From: Rhizobium phaseoli
GTDB lineage: Bacteria > Pseudomonadota > Alphaproteobacteria > Rhizobiales > Rhizobiaceae
Direction of reading: 5' to 3'
DNA length: 64,000 bases
Assembly (NCBI RefSeq): GCF_010668805.1
Contig: NZ_WUFT01000003.1
Location: 248,001-312,000, forward strand
Part shown: one piece after another, positions 55,830 through 64,000 of the stretch
Position numbering within the stretch: position 1 is the first letter of the stretch
Layout: each line of letters starts with the position of its first letter
The notes under the pieces: generated by a model
Database searches by the model: none
The model's input: only the letters and a program-made list of their open reading frames with translations
Told to the model about the DNA's origin: nothing
Made by a program: the position numbers and the translations under genes

Positions 55830-57599
55830 TCAAAACTCTTCCCAGCTCTGTGCGGCAGTACCGCCATGTGCTTTTGCAACACGCGAAACCAGATGCAGCG
55901 CCGGCGAGCTTGGCTGTCTCGCGTCTAACCTGCCGGCAGTCTGCTGGGCCTGTATCCGGGTCTGACCGGGCAGCCGGAACCTGGCCAGCAGGAGCCGCAG
56001 CATTTCGGCTTCGTTTGCCAGGTTATGGCTGGCGGCGGTGCTTTCCTCGACCATGGCGGCATTCTGCTGGGTTGCCTGGTCCAGCGTATTGACCGCCTGG
56101 TTGATTTCCTTGAGGCCGGTTGCCTGTTCCTTTGAGGCTTCGACGATGGCGACGACGTTGCCGTTGATATCGCCGACCTGTGTGACGATCTCCTCGAGCG
56201 CCTTGCCGGTCTGGCCGACGAGGCCGACGCCGTTCTTGACGAGGTCGCTCGACGTATTGATCAGCGCCTTGATCTCCTTGGCGGCTTTGGCAGAGCGCTG
56301 GGCGAGTTCGCGGACCTCCTGTGCCACCACGGCGAAGCCCTTGCCGGCCTCGCCGGCACGGGCTGCCTCGACGCCGGCATTCAGCGCCAGAAGGTTGGTC
56401 TGAAAGGCGATATCGTCGATAACGCCGATGATGTTGGTGATTTCGCGCGAGGATTGCTCGATCTGGCCCATGGCGGCAACGGCGTTGCGGACCACAACGC
56501 CCGACTGCTCGGCACCCTGCTTGGTCACGGCGACGAGGCGGCCTGCCTCATCGGCGCGGCGGCTGGAATCGTTGACGGTGGTGGTGATCTCCTCCAGCGC
56601 GGCTGCGGTCTCCTCGATCGATGCGGCCTGCTGTTCCGTCCGCTTGGAAAAGGAGTCGGCCGATCCGCCGATCTCGTTCGAGCCGGCGGCGATCGCAGTG
56701 GCATTCGCGCCGATCGTTTTCATCGTCTCGGCAAGGCCGGTGACGGCGGTGTTGAAATCCTGGCGCAATTGCTCCATCGAGGGGACAAAGGGCGTATCCA
56801 CCGTCCTCGTCAGATCGCCTTCGGAAAGCTGACGCAGCGCGCCGCCGAGCAGGGATATCGCGCTCATCCGCTGGGTGACGTCGGTTGCGAACTTCACCAC
56901 CTTGTAGATCTTGCCGTCGGCATCGACGATCGGGTTATAAGCTGCCTGAATCCAGATTTCGCGGCCGCCCTTGCCGAAGCGGACGAACTCGTTGGCGATG
57001 AATTCGCCGTCGGCGAGACGTCGCCAGAAGCTGCTGTAATCCTCGGTGCGGGTATATGCCGGGTCGCAGAAGATGCTGTGATGTTTGCCGATGATTTCGG
57101 CCAGGGAATATCCCATGGCCTGACAGAAATTCTCATTGGCGGTCAGGATCTCGCCCTTCGGGGTGAATTCGATCACCGCCTGCGAGCGCGAGATCGCTTC
57201 AAGCTTGCCGGAATCCTCGACCGCCTGCTTCTTCGCGGCGGTGATATCGGCGGCAAACTTCACCACCTTGTATGGCTTTCCGCCCCTGGAAACAGGGTTA
57301 TAGGAAGCCTGGATCCATATCTCCCTGTTGCCCTTGGCAAGGCGCTTATAAGCGCCGGCATCATATTCGCCGCGTCCAAGCCGCGCCCAGAAAGCGCGAT
57401 ATTCGGGCGTCGCTGTATAGGCCGGCTCGCAAAACATGCTGTGATGTTTGCCGACGATCTCGTTCAGGCGGTAACCAAGCGCGTTGCAGAAATTCTCATT
57501 CGCCGTGAGAATATTTCCCTTGAGATCGAATTCGATGATCGCCTGCGATTTGGAGATGGCGTCAAGAATGTATTTCGAATCGGAGGTTAGACCAAACAT
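55830..57599 (-). CDS. Soluble methyl-accepting chemotaxis protein with two PAS domains
   Basis: A 589-residue chemoreceptor without membrane spans. Two similar PAS domains occupy about residues 10-130 and 130-250 (each with GEILTANENFC-like and GKHHSxFC motifs), followed by a short linker and the MCP signalling hairpin tip DDIAFQTNLLALNAGVEAARAGEAGKGF-type sequence (core DIAFQTNLLALNA). The last residues SWEEF form a CheR/CheB tether pentapeptide like those of rhizobial receptors. The cytoplasmic place and PAS domains suggest redox or energy taxis. Start 57599 has AAGGGACAGG before it. Confidence 0.92.
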   Translation of the reverse strand: MFGLTSDSKYILDAISKSQAIIEFDLKGNILTANENFCNALGYRLNEIVGKHHSMFCEPAYTATPEYRAFWARLGRGEYDAGAYKRLAKGNREIWIQASYNPVSRGGKPYKVVKFAADITAAKKQAVEDSGKLEAISRSQAVIEFTPKGEILTANENFCQAMGYSLAEIIGKHHSIFCDPAYTRTEDYSSFWRRLADGEFIANEFVRFGKGGREIWIQAAYNPIVDADGKIYKVVKFATDVTQRMSAISLLGGALRQLSEGDLTRTVDTPFVPSMEQLRQDFNTAVTGLAETMKTIGANATAIAAGSNEIGGSADSFSKRTEQQAASIEETAAALEEITTTVNDSSRRADEAGRLVAVTKQGAEQSGVVVRNAVAAMGQIEQSSREITNIIGVIDDIAFQTNLLALNAGVEAARAGEAGKGFAVVAQEVRELAQRSAKAAKEIKALINTSSDLVKNGVGLVGQTGKALEEIVTQVGDINGNVVAIVEASKEQATGLKEINQAVNTLDQATQQNAAMVEESTAASHNLANEAEMLRLLLARFRLPGQTRIQAQQTAGRLDARQPSSPALHLVSRVAKAHGGTAAQSWEEF

Positions 57600-57841
57600 T
57601 CCTGTCCCTTTGAGATGCACAGCTTTTGCTGTTTCGGCCGGAGAAGCGAGGGGGCGGACGAGGTATGCGGGGCCGGGAAGAACCGGTAGCCGGTACCACT
57701 CCCTCTGCGCCGGAGACTTCATCCGTATGCATCACCATGCTGAGGGAGTGTGGTTAAAATTGCGTATAAAAGATATTGCTTATATTGCTTAAAGTTGAAA
57801 GAAGTGACATTCGACTGAAGTCCAACGTGTAATACTGCAAT

Positions 57842-57870
57842 AAAAAACCGCCCGAAGTGGGCGGTTTTTT
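57842..57870. terminator. Bidirectional rho-independent terminator between cheW and the MCP gene
   Basis: AAAAAACCGCCC (57842-57853) pairs with GGGCGGTTTTTT (57859-57870) with a short loop. On the minus strand it ends the cheW transcript. It separates cheW from the chemoreceptor downstream. Confidence 0.93.
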
Positions 57871-57892
57871 ATAGTTGAATCGTTTAAGCGGA

Positions 57893-58369
57893 TCAGGCCG
57901 CCAGTTCGTCCGTCTCGTTTTCCTTGAACATCTTGGCGAGGTTCAGGAAGCAGATCATGCCATTTTCTGAAGCGATGATGCCTTCGCAATAGGCGCGGTC
58001 GAAGGACGCGGTCACCTCAGGCACCGGCTGGACCTGGCTGGACGAGATGGTGAGAATATCCGAGACGCGGTCGACGAGCATGCCGATAACCATGCTGTGA
58101 ACTTCGGCGACGACAATGGCGCTGCGCTCGTTGGCAACGGTGCTCTTCATGCCGAGCTTGTAGGCGAGGTCGATGATCGGGATCACCGAGCCGCGCAGGT
58201 TCATGACGCCGATGACATCGGCCGGCGCATGCGGGATCGGCGTCGACGGCGCCCAGCCGCGGATTTCGCGGATGGTCGTGGTCTTGACGCAGAATTCCTG
58301 ATCATGCAGGCGGAAGGCAATGATCTCGAGCGTATCGCCGCTGAAGCTAGTGGAATTGATCGTGGCCAT
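57893..58369 (-). CDS. cheW: Chemotaxis coupling protein CheW
   Basis: A 158-residue CheW-like protein that couples chemoreceptors to the CheA kinase. LEIIAFRLHDQEFCVKTTTIREIRG-type start (core IAFRLHDQEFC), NLRGSVIPIIDLAYKLGM and MLVDRVSDILTI are the family marks. Start 58369 is set by MATINST. The upstream bases GGGAAG that serve as ribosome site are the codons of a relic SWEEF tail of a former receptor gene. Confidence 0.93.
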   Translation of the reverse strand: MATINSTSFSGDTLEIIAFRLHDQEFCVKTTTIREIRGWAPSTPIPHAPADVIGVMNLRGSVIPIIDLAYKLGMKSTVANERSAIVVAEVHSMVIGMLVDRVSDILTISSSQVQPVPEVTASFDRAYCEGIIASENGMICFLNLAKMFKENETDELAA

Positions 58370-58370
58370 A

Positions 58371-58460
58371 GAATTCTTCCCAACTGTCGTAAGCCAGGGC
58401 AGAAGCAGGCGCGCCACCATTGGCACGGACGAGCTTTGCCTTCACACCACGCGATGACAT
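58371..58460 (-). pseudogene. Relic C-terminus of a chemoreceptor upstream of cheW
   Basis: On the minus strand, 30 codons encode a tail of the form ...KLVRANGGAPAS...YDSWEEF, directly before cheW. It resembles the end of the chemoreceptor downstream (...VAKAHGG...SWEEF): the same Arg/Lys-Ala-x-Gly-Gly pattern and the identical SWEEF tether. The stop codon after Phe is lost (TTC-TAT) and nothing receptor-like precedes it. It is best read as the last piece of a deleted mcp gene that once preceded cheW. Confidence 0.6.
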
Positions 58461-58618
58461 TGCTTTTCGCGAAGCATCGTTACGGTTACTGACGACATTA
58501 ACGGAAGAGTGTTGCCCAAATCTAAATTGGCAGGCCAGATGGCAAAGGTTTTCTGCCTCGGGCGGAAGCCGGCGACCCGCAAATGCGTGGCCGGCGCCGA
58601 ACAACTCGACGATCCGGC

Positions 58619-59818
58619 TCAGGTGATCGTCTTTTCAATCTGCGAGACCGCCCAATCCACCTGCTCTCTTGATATGATCAAGGGCGGGGCGAGGCGGATC
58701 GTATGGTCGTGGGTATCCTTGGCGAGAAGGCCGCGCTCCTTCAGCGCATGGCAATATTGCCGTGCGCCGCCGGCTTCGGGTTCCAGTTCGACGGCCATCA
58801 TCAGGCCGCGGCCGCGCACGTCCCTGACGATGTTCGAACGGATCGATCTGAGGCCTTCGAGGAAATAGTCGCCCATCTCAGCGGCGTTCTCGATCATGCC
58901 CTCTTCCGTCAGCACCTTCAGGGCGGTGCGCGCCACCGCGCAGGCGAGCGGATTGCCGCCGAAGGTCGAGCCGTGCTGGCCGGGCTTGAGCACACCTAGA
59001 ACCTCGGAATTGGAAAGCACGGCCGAGACGGGATAGAAGCCGCCGGACAGCGCCTTGCCGATCAGCGTCACATCGGCCTCGATGCCTTCGTGTTCCTCGG
59101 CCAGCAGCTTGCCGGTGCGGCCGAGGCCGGTCTGAATCTCGTCGAGAATGAGGGTGACGTTGTTATCAGTGCAGAGCCCGCGGATGCGGGTGAAATAACC
59201 GGCCGGCGGGATGACGACGCCAGCTTCCCCCTGGATCGGCTCGATCAGGGCGGCCACCGTATTGCCGTTGATGGCGGCGGCGAAAGCCTCGGCATCGCCG
59301 AAGGGAATGATGCGGAAACCGGCGGTGTAGGGGCCGAAGCCGGTGCGGGCGTCGGGATCGGTGGAGAAGCTGATGATGCTCAGCGTCCGGCCATGGAAAT
59401 TATCGGCGCAGACGATGATCTCCGCCTTGCCTTCCGGTACGCCCTTGACCTCGTATCCCCATTTGCGCACCGCCTTGATGGCGGTTTCCACCGCCTCGGC
59501 GCCGGAATTCATCGGCAGGATCTTATGCGAGCCGGTGAGGGCCGCGAGTTCTTCGTAGAGATAGGCGAGCTGGTCGTTGCGGAAGGCGCGGGAGGTGAGT
59601 GTCAGCCTGCCCGCCTGCTCGACCATGGCGGCGAGGATCTTCGGATGGCAATGGCCCTGGTTGACGGCGGAATAGGCCGAGAGGCAATCGAGATAACGAT
59701 TGCCGTCGGTATCCCAGACATAAACCCCTTCGCCGCGCGTCAGCACGACGTCGAGCGGCTTGTAGTTGTGGGCGCCGAGCCGCTGTTCCGTGGCGATCAG
59801 TTTTTCCGAAGTGTTCAT
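58619..59818 (-). CDS. rocD: Ornithine aminotransferase
   Basis: A 399-residue class-III PLP aminotransferase. It converts ornithine and 2-oxoglutarate to glutamate semialdehyde and glutamate in arginine breakdown. [18 protein letters not shown], the EPIQGEAGV block, [13 protein letters not shown] and the PLP lysine in [14 protein letters not shown] are all present and match ornithine transaminase more than acetylornithine enzymes. Start 59818 gives MNTSEKL. It lies 31 bases after rocF, so both are one operon. Confidence 0.93.
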   Translation of the reverse strand: MNTSEKLIATEQRLGAHNYKPLDVVLTRGEGVYVWDTDGNRYLDCLSAYSAVNQGHCHPKILAAMVEQAGRLTLTSRAFRNDQLAYLYEELAALTGSHKILPMNSGAEAVETAIKAVRKWGYEVKGVPEGKAEIIVCADNFHGRTLSIISFSTDPDARTGFGPYTAGFRIIPFGDAEAFAAAINGNTVAALIEPIQGEAGVVIPPAGYFTRIRGLCTDNNVTLILDEIQTGLGRTGKLLAEEHEGIEADVTLIGKALSGGFYPVSAVLSNSEVLGVLKPGQHGSTFGGNPLACAVARTALKVLTEEGMIENAAEMGDYFLEGLRSIRSNIVRDVRGRGLMMAVELEPEAGGARQYCHALKERGLLAKDTHDHTIRLAPPLIISREQVDWAVSQIEKTIT

Positions 59819-59849
59819 GGCCGTTCTCCCTTTATGCGGCGTGGGCCGT

Positions 59850-60785
59850 CTATGCGGCACGGGTTGGGCGATCGAAGATGCGGCGGCCGAAGAGGCTTGC
59901 CGTCAGCTCCACCAGAATGCGGGCGCTCTTGCCGCGATCGTCGAGAAACGGATTGAGTTCAACGAGATCGAGCGACGAAACGAGGCCGCTGTCGGACAGC
60001 ATTTCCATCACCAGATGCGCCTCGCGAAAGGTCGCGCCGCCAGGCACTGTCGTGCCGACGCCGGGGGCGATTTCGGGGTCGAGGAAATCGAGGTCGAGGC
60101 TGACATGCAACAGGCCGTTCGCCTTGGCGACGATACTGACGATCTCTCGCATGATGGCGCCGATGCCCTGCTCGTCGATGGCGCGCATATCGAAAACGTT
60201 GACGCCATGTTCGTGGATTTCCTCGCGTTCGCGCGCATCGACCGAGCGGATGCCGACCTGGAAGACATTCTTCGGGTCGACGAACGGACGATCCCTAGGA
60301 AGAATTTCGGCAAACTCCGCCTCGCCGCAGAAGAAGGCGACGGGCATGCCGTGAATATTGCCGGAGGGCGAGGTGGTCGGGGAATTGAAATCGGTGTGGG
60401 CATCGAGCCAAAGCACGAAGAGCGGCCGGCCTTTGCTGGCGGCGTAACGAGCCATGCCGGAGACGGTGCCCATGGAAAGGCTATGGTCGCCGCCGAGGAT
60501 CAGCGGAAAACGGCCGGAGGCGGCCACGTCGTGGACGCTGCTTTCGAGAGCCCGCGTGAAGGCGCCGACGATCCTGAGATTATGGGCCTTCGGATGATTC
60601 GGCAGGTCCATTGCCGGCACAATCCTCAGATCGCCGATGTCGGCGACGTCATGGCCAAGCTCGATCAGTGTCTGGTCAACGCCGGCAATGCGCAGCGCCG
60701 CAGGCCCCATGGCAGCGCCTCTGCGGCCGGAGCCTTCTTCCAGCGGCGCGCCGATGAGGGTGACAGATTGTGATTGGGCATTCAT
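59850..60785 (-). CDS. rocF: Arginase
   Basis: A 311-residue binuclear manganese ureohydrolase that splits arginine into ornithine and urea. Metal ligands are His101 (GGDHS), Asp128, His130 and Asp132 (DAHTDFN), and the later D-x-D of SLDLDFLDP near residue 234. Length and motifs fit arginase rather than agmatinase. First gene of rocF-rocD; it faces a Lrp-type regulator across a 123-base gap. Confidence 0.95.
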   Translation of the reverse strand: MNAQSQSVTLIGAPLEEGSGRRGAAMGPAALRIAGVDQTLIELGHDVADIGDLRIVPAMDLPNHPKAHNLRIVGAFTRALESSVHDVAASGRFPLILGGDHSLSMGTVSGMARYAASKGRPLFVLWLDAHTDFNSPTTSPSGNIHGMPVAFFCGEAEFAEILPRDRPFVDPKNVFQVGIRSVDAREREEIHEHGVNVFDMRAIDEQGIGAIMREIVSIVAKANGLLHVSLDLDFLDPEIAPGVGTTVPGGATFREAHLVMEMLSDSGLVSSLDLVELNPFLDDRGKSARILVELTASLFGRRIFDRPTRAA

Positions 60786-60908
60786 CTAAGGGGCTCCATG
60801 TTGAGGCCGGTTTCGGCCGATATTGGGTTAAAGGGCTGGCGGCAAAAAGATGGAAAAATGTAAGAAATGGAGTATGATTGCGCAGGTTGATAAATCTATT
60901 TTGACAAA

Positions 60909-61346
60909 GTGATCAGCGTGGACGATCTCGATACTGAGCTCCTGAGTGCACTTCGCCACAATGCCCGGATTTCCGTCTCTTCGCTTGCGGCGATGACCGG
61001 CGCATCGCGGGCAACGGTTGCCGCCCGGATCGACCGGCTGGTCGCCGGGGGCACCATTGTCGGCTTCACCATCCGCACCGGTCATGAGACCCGGTCGGCT
61101 GGGGTGCGCGCCATCGTCATGATTGAGGTGCTCGGCAAGCTCGCCGATAGGGTGGCCGATCAGTTGCGGGGTCTGCCGCAAGTGCGCGCGCTTCACAGCA
61201 CCAACGGCAAATGGGATTTCGTCGCCGAACTCGAAGATCGCGACCTTGCGTCATTCGACGAGACGCTGCGACGCATCCGGCTGATCAACGGCATCAACTC
61301 GACCGAGAGCACTATTCTGCTTAAGACCAGCAAGATGGGTTTTTAA
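60909..61346 (+). CDS. Lrp/AsnC family regulator divergent from arginase
   Basis: A 145-residue Lrp/AsnC regulator. The helix-turn-helix (LAAMTGASRATVAARIDRL, about residues 26-44) is followed by the RAM ligand-binding domain. It faces rocF across 123 bases, and such genes in rhizobia and agrobacteria activate arginase operons in answer to arginine or ornithine; that role is inferred. Two GTG starts, 60909 and 60918, are possible; no strong ribosome site decides. Confidence 0.87.
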   Translation: MISVDDLDTELLSALRHNARISVSSLAAMTGASRATVAARIDRLVAGGTIVGFTIRTGHETRSAGVRAIVMIEVLGKLADRVADQLRGLPQVRALHSTNGKWDFVAELEDRDLASFDETLRRIRLINGINSTESTILLKTSKMGF

Positions 61347-61352
61347 GCCGGC

Positions 61353-64000
61353 TCAATATTCCCGTTCGTAGACGATGCCCGCTTCGCCCGCACCGTTGCC
61401 GCCGGCAGCACCCCGCAGTTTAACGCCGCGGCCGACATCGAGGTTGATGATTGCCTTGGCGCCGGCCGCTCCGCCCTGCTGCAGTTCGAAATAGGTGCGG
61501 TCGTTGAGATAGCGCCCGACGCTGACGCTGGTCTGGCCCTTGGAATCGGTGCTGATGTCGAGATCGTCGACGCCGAGTTGGTTACGCAGGCCTTCGAAAA
61601 GCGAGTTGGAGCGGTTGCCGGCCAGTTGGCTGACGGCGTCGGCGAGCTGGGCGATCTGCACCGGCGAGAGCTTCGACATCGACTGGCCAAAGATCAGCTG
61701 TGCCAGAACCTCGTCCTGCGGCAGTTGGGGCGAGGAGGAAAAGGTGATCGCCGGGTCGGTGGCAAGGCCGGCGACGTCGACGGTCAGCGTCGTCGAACCG
61801 GAAGCCGAGGTCGCTTCCATATCAAGGGCCGGCGTCAGGTCGCCGGCAAAAGTGATCCGGCTTTTGTCGGTGAAATCCAGGCGGCGGTTGAGAATGGTCA
61901 AGCGACCGCGGCGCATGGTGAATCCGCCGGTCACGATGGGCGCTGCCGCCGTTCCGCTGATCGTCACACGGCCGCCGAGCTCGGCATCGATGCCGCGGCC
62001 GCGCACGAAAATATGCGAGGGCGCGTCGATTTCGAGATCGAGGGTGATCGTCGAGGATTTTTCGCCGGGTTTCCGTTCGCCGTCGTCGCGCAGTTGCGCA
62101 AGTACTGCCCGCGGCGCATTCTTATGGCGGATGTCGATCTGACTGAGCGAGGTCGGCAATTTTTCCGGGACGGTGATCGAGGTCTTGTCCAGGCGAAGCT
62201 TGCCGCTCAAAGTCGCATTCATAATCGGCCCGCGCAGGGCGATCGTGCCGTTGACTGTCGAGACGACAAGCGTTCCATCGACATAGACCGCCTTGTCGAG
62301 TTTGATCGAAATGTCGGCGGGAAAGCCACCGGCCGGCTGGATGCCGATGGTGCCGCTTGCCGAAATCGTGCCGCCGCCGCCAAGATTGCCGCTGAGGCGC
62401 GATATCACGGCTTGGCTGCCATTGAAGGTCACGGTTGCGGTCAGATTGTTGACGGCGAGATTGCGCCGCACGTCGACAAGCTTCGCGCCTGATGTCGAGA
62501 CAGTGCCGTTGATGACGGGGGCTGCGGCCGTTCCGCCAACCTGCAGGTTGACGGTGGCGACGCCATCGGCGACGAGGCCCTGCTGCGCCAGCGGCGCGCC
62601 GAGCACGGCGAAAGGAAGATTGCCGTTGAAGCGCATGTCGATGGCGCGATTGCCTGTGATCACAACACTGCCGCCACCCTTCAGCGACATGCCGGCGTCG
62701 CCGGCAAGGCTGGTGTCGACCGTCAGTCTGTTTCCGGCAAGTTTGCCGGATGCGCCGATGGTGAATGGCGAGAGGCCGGCGCCTTTTGTCTGGCTCGTCG
62801 CGGCGTTCTTCCAGTCGACCTTGAAATCGACGGAGGGCGCCGATAGCGCGCCTGATGCCTTGACCGTCGCCGAGACCGCGCCCTCGGCTGCAAGGCCTGG
62901 AACAAAGCCGTTGGCAATGGCAGCCGGAACATCGGCGGCGTTCGCCGTGACGTCGATCGACCGGATCGTCGTGCCTGCGATGGCGAGATTGCCGGCGGCT
63001 TTCAGCGCAATGCCGCCGCTGCCGTTGAGGGCGGCATCGAAATCGAGTTTGTCACGGGCGTATTTTCCCGTTGCCGTCAGCGCCATACGGGAGAGGCCGG
63101 CAGCCTTGGTGTGGCTGGTCGCGGCATCCTTCCAGTCGAGCTTGAAATCGACGATCGGATTTGCCGGCGTTCCCAACGTGACGGCGCTTGCCGAAAGCGT
63201 GCCTTCGGCGCCGAGACCGGGAACGAAGGCATTGGCGATATTGGCCGGCAGCGCCGGAATGTCGGCGTTGACCGAAAGATCCCGGATTGCCGTTCCGGCG
63301 ATCGTGACGCCGCCTGTCGCCTTGGCCAACACCCCGTCCTTGCCGGCGAGGTTGGCATCGAAGTCGACCCTGTCATTGGCGTATTTTCCGGATGCCGCGG
63401 CACTCAAGCCGGAAAGACCGCTGCTTCTGGTCTGAGCGGTTGCGGCGTTCTTCCAGTCGAGCTTGAAATCGACGGCGGGTTTGGGCAGCGCGCCGGAGGC
63501 GGATGCCGTTCCCGACACCGTTCCTTCAGCGGCGAGACCGGGGACGAAGTCGTTGGCAAGGGCTGCCGGCAGATTGGCAAGATCGGCCTTGACGTCGAGG
63601 TTGCGGATCGACGTGCCCGCCATGGCGACATTGCCGGTGGCTTTCAGCGAGAGGCCGTCCTTGCCGCCGAGGTCGGCATCGAAATCGAGCTTGTCGTCGG
63701 CAAAGTGTCCCGATGCGGTCAGCGCCAGGCCGGAGAGATGAGCGCTCTTCGTCTGCCTCGTTGCGGCATCGGTCCAGTCGAGCTTGAAATCGGCATTCGG
63801 TGCCGCAGGGCTGCCGGCGGCGGATATCGTGCCTGATATCGTGCCGTCCGCCGCGAGATCCGGAACGAAGGCGTTGGCGAGAGCGGCCGGAACCTTGGCG
63901 ATCGCGGCGTCGAGCTTGATGCTGTCGATCGCCGTGCCGGCAAGCGCGACATTGCCCGCGGCCTTCAGCGACAGGCCATTATTGCCGCTTGCTGCCATAT
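61353..64000 (-). CDS. TamB-like translocation/assembly protein, C-terminal part with tandem repeats
   Basis: At least 881 residues of a minus-strand gene that continues beyond the window. The C-terminal ~330 residues are a TamB/DUF490 domain: ISGTAAAPIVTGGFTMRRG, LDFTDKSRITFAGDLTPALDME, QLPQDEVLAQLIFGQSMSKLSPVQIAQLA and the ending with aromatic Tyr. TamB bridges inner and outer membrane for lipid or protein delivery. The upstream part consists of 107-residue repeats, each starting FVPGLAAEG, of which three are complete, a fourth is changed toward its end, and another precedes them in part. The Met near 63998 lies inside a repeat and is not the start. Confidence 0.85.
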   Translation of the reverse strand, partial: MAASGNNGLSLKAAGNVALAGTAIDSIKLDAAIAKVPAALANAFVPDLAADGTISGTISAAGSPAAPNADFKLDWTDAATRQTKSAHLSGLALTASGHFADDKLDFDADLGGKDGLSLKATGNVAMAGTSIRNLDVKADLANLPAALANDFVPGLAAEGTVSGTASASGALPKPAVDFKLDWKNAATAQTRSSGLSGLSAAASGKYANDRVDFDANLAGKDGVLAKATGGVTIAGTAIRDLSVNADIPALPANIANAFVPGLGAEGTLSASAVTLGTPANPIVDFKLDWKDAATSHTKAAGLSRMALTATGKYARDKLDFDAALNGSGGIALKAAGNLAIAGTTIRSIDVTANAADVPAAIANGFVPGLAAEGAVSATVKASGALSAPSVDFKVDWKNAATSQTKGAGLSPFTIGASGKLAGNRLTVDTSLAGDAGMSLKGGGSVVITGNRAIDMRFNGNLPFAVLGAPLAQQGLVADGVATVNLQVGGTAAAPVINGTVSTSGAKLVDVRRNLAVNNLTATVTFNGSQAVISRLSGNLGGGGTISASGTIGIQPAGGFPADISIKLDKAVYVDGTLVVSTVNGTIALRGPIMNATLSGKLRLDKTSITVPEKLPTSLSQIDIRHKNAPRAVLAQLRDDGERKPGEKSSTITLDLEIDAPSHIFVRGRGIDAELGGRVTISGTAAAPIVTGGFTMRRGRLTILNRRLDFTDKSRITFAGDLTPALDMEATSASGSTTLTVDVAGLATDPAITFSSSPQLPQDEVLAQLIFGQSMSKLSPVQIAQLADAVSQLAGNRSNSLFEGLRNQLGVDDLDISTDSKGQTSVSVGRYLNDRTYFELQQGGAAGAKAIINLDVGRGVKLRGAAGGNGAGEAGIVYEREY

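Overview
The window reads as a chromosomal segment of a Rhizobium of the R. leguminosarum/R. etli type. This rests on the gene order (sdhB, an Omp19-like lipoprotein, zapE, mdh, sucCDAB, lpd), GC-rich codon use, RIME-like palindromic intergenic repeats, a chemoreceptor ending in the WEEF-type tail of rhizobial receptors, and an ExoY-like sugar transferase. The species is inferred, not proven. Both ends are cut: sdhB lacks its start, and a TamB-like gene on the minus strand runs off the right edge.

Bases 1-15170 hold the central carbon block: sdhB end, lipoprotein, zapE, then one long plus-strand run mdh-sucC-(DUF1579)-sucD-sucA-(YciI)-sucB-(DUF4241, secreted protein, SDR, LysE exporter)-lpd that ends at a strong terminator. 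It encodes malate dehydrogenase, succinyl-CoA synthetase and all three parts of 2-oxoglutarate dehydrogenase, with small accessory genes between them.

Bases 15240-26660 look like an accessory catabolic island. A minus-strand operon (GntR regulator and three enolase-superfamily proteins) faces a plus-strand operon (CUT1 ABC importer, a fourth enolase-superfamily protein close to galactonate dehydratase, and an RraA-family protein). The likely job is uptake and dehydration of sugar acids, with possible aldol cleavage afterwards. A scrap of a Ku-like reading frame sits at the left border.

Bases 26700-34800 are mixed housekeeping genes: cytochrome b561, TraB/GumN protein, XerC-like recombinase, acyltransferase, GNAT, DapA-family protein, PriA and a small membrane protein. 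Bases 35050-40220 are the F1 ATP synthase operon atpHAGDC with an unusual 79-residue CPFC protein fitted exactly between atpD and atpC. Bases 40320-42445 hold two envelope polysaccharide-type genes.

Bases 42606-46115 are a minus-strand thiamine-precursor uptake operon (YkoF-like protein, permease, ATPase, binding protein) under a TPP riboswitch; palindromic repeats inside it have become the 3' ends of two of its genes. Next come soxR with a SoxR-box, an SDR, a BigR-like ArsR regulator, a LysR regulator and the NAD-dependent formate dehydrogenase operon fdsGBA-fdhD-fdsD.

The right end (55830-64000) has a soluble PAS chemoreceptor and cheW (with a relic receptor tail just before cheW), the arginine catabolic pair rocF-rocD with a divergent Lrp-type regulator, and the TamB-like gene, which carries 107-residue tandem repeats.
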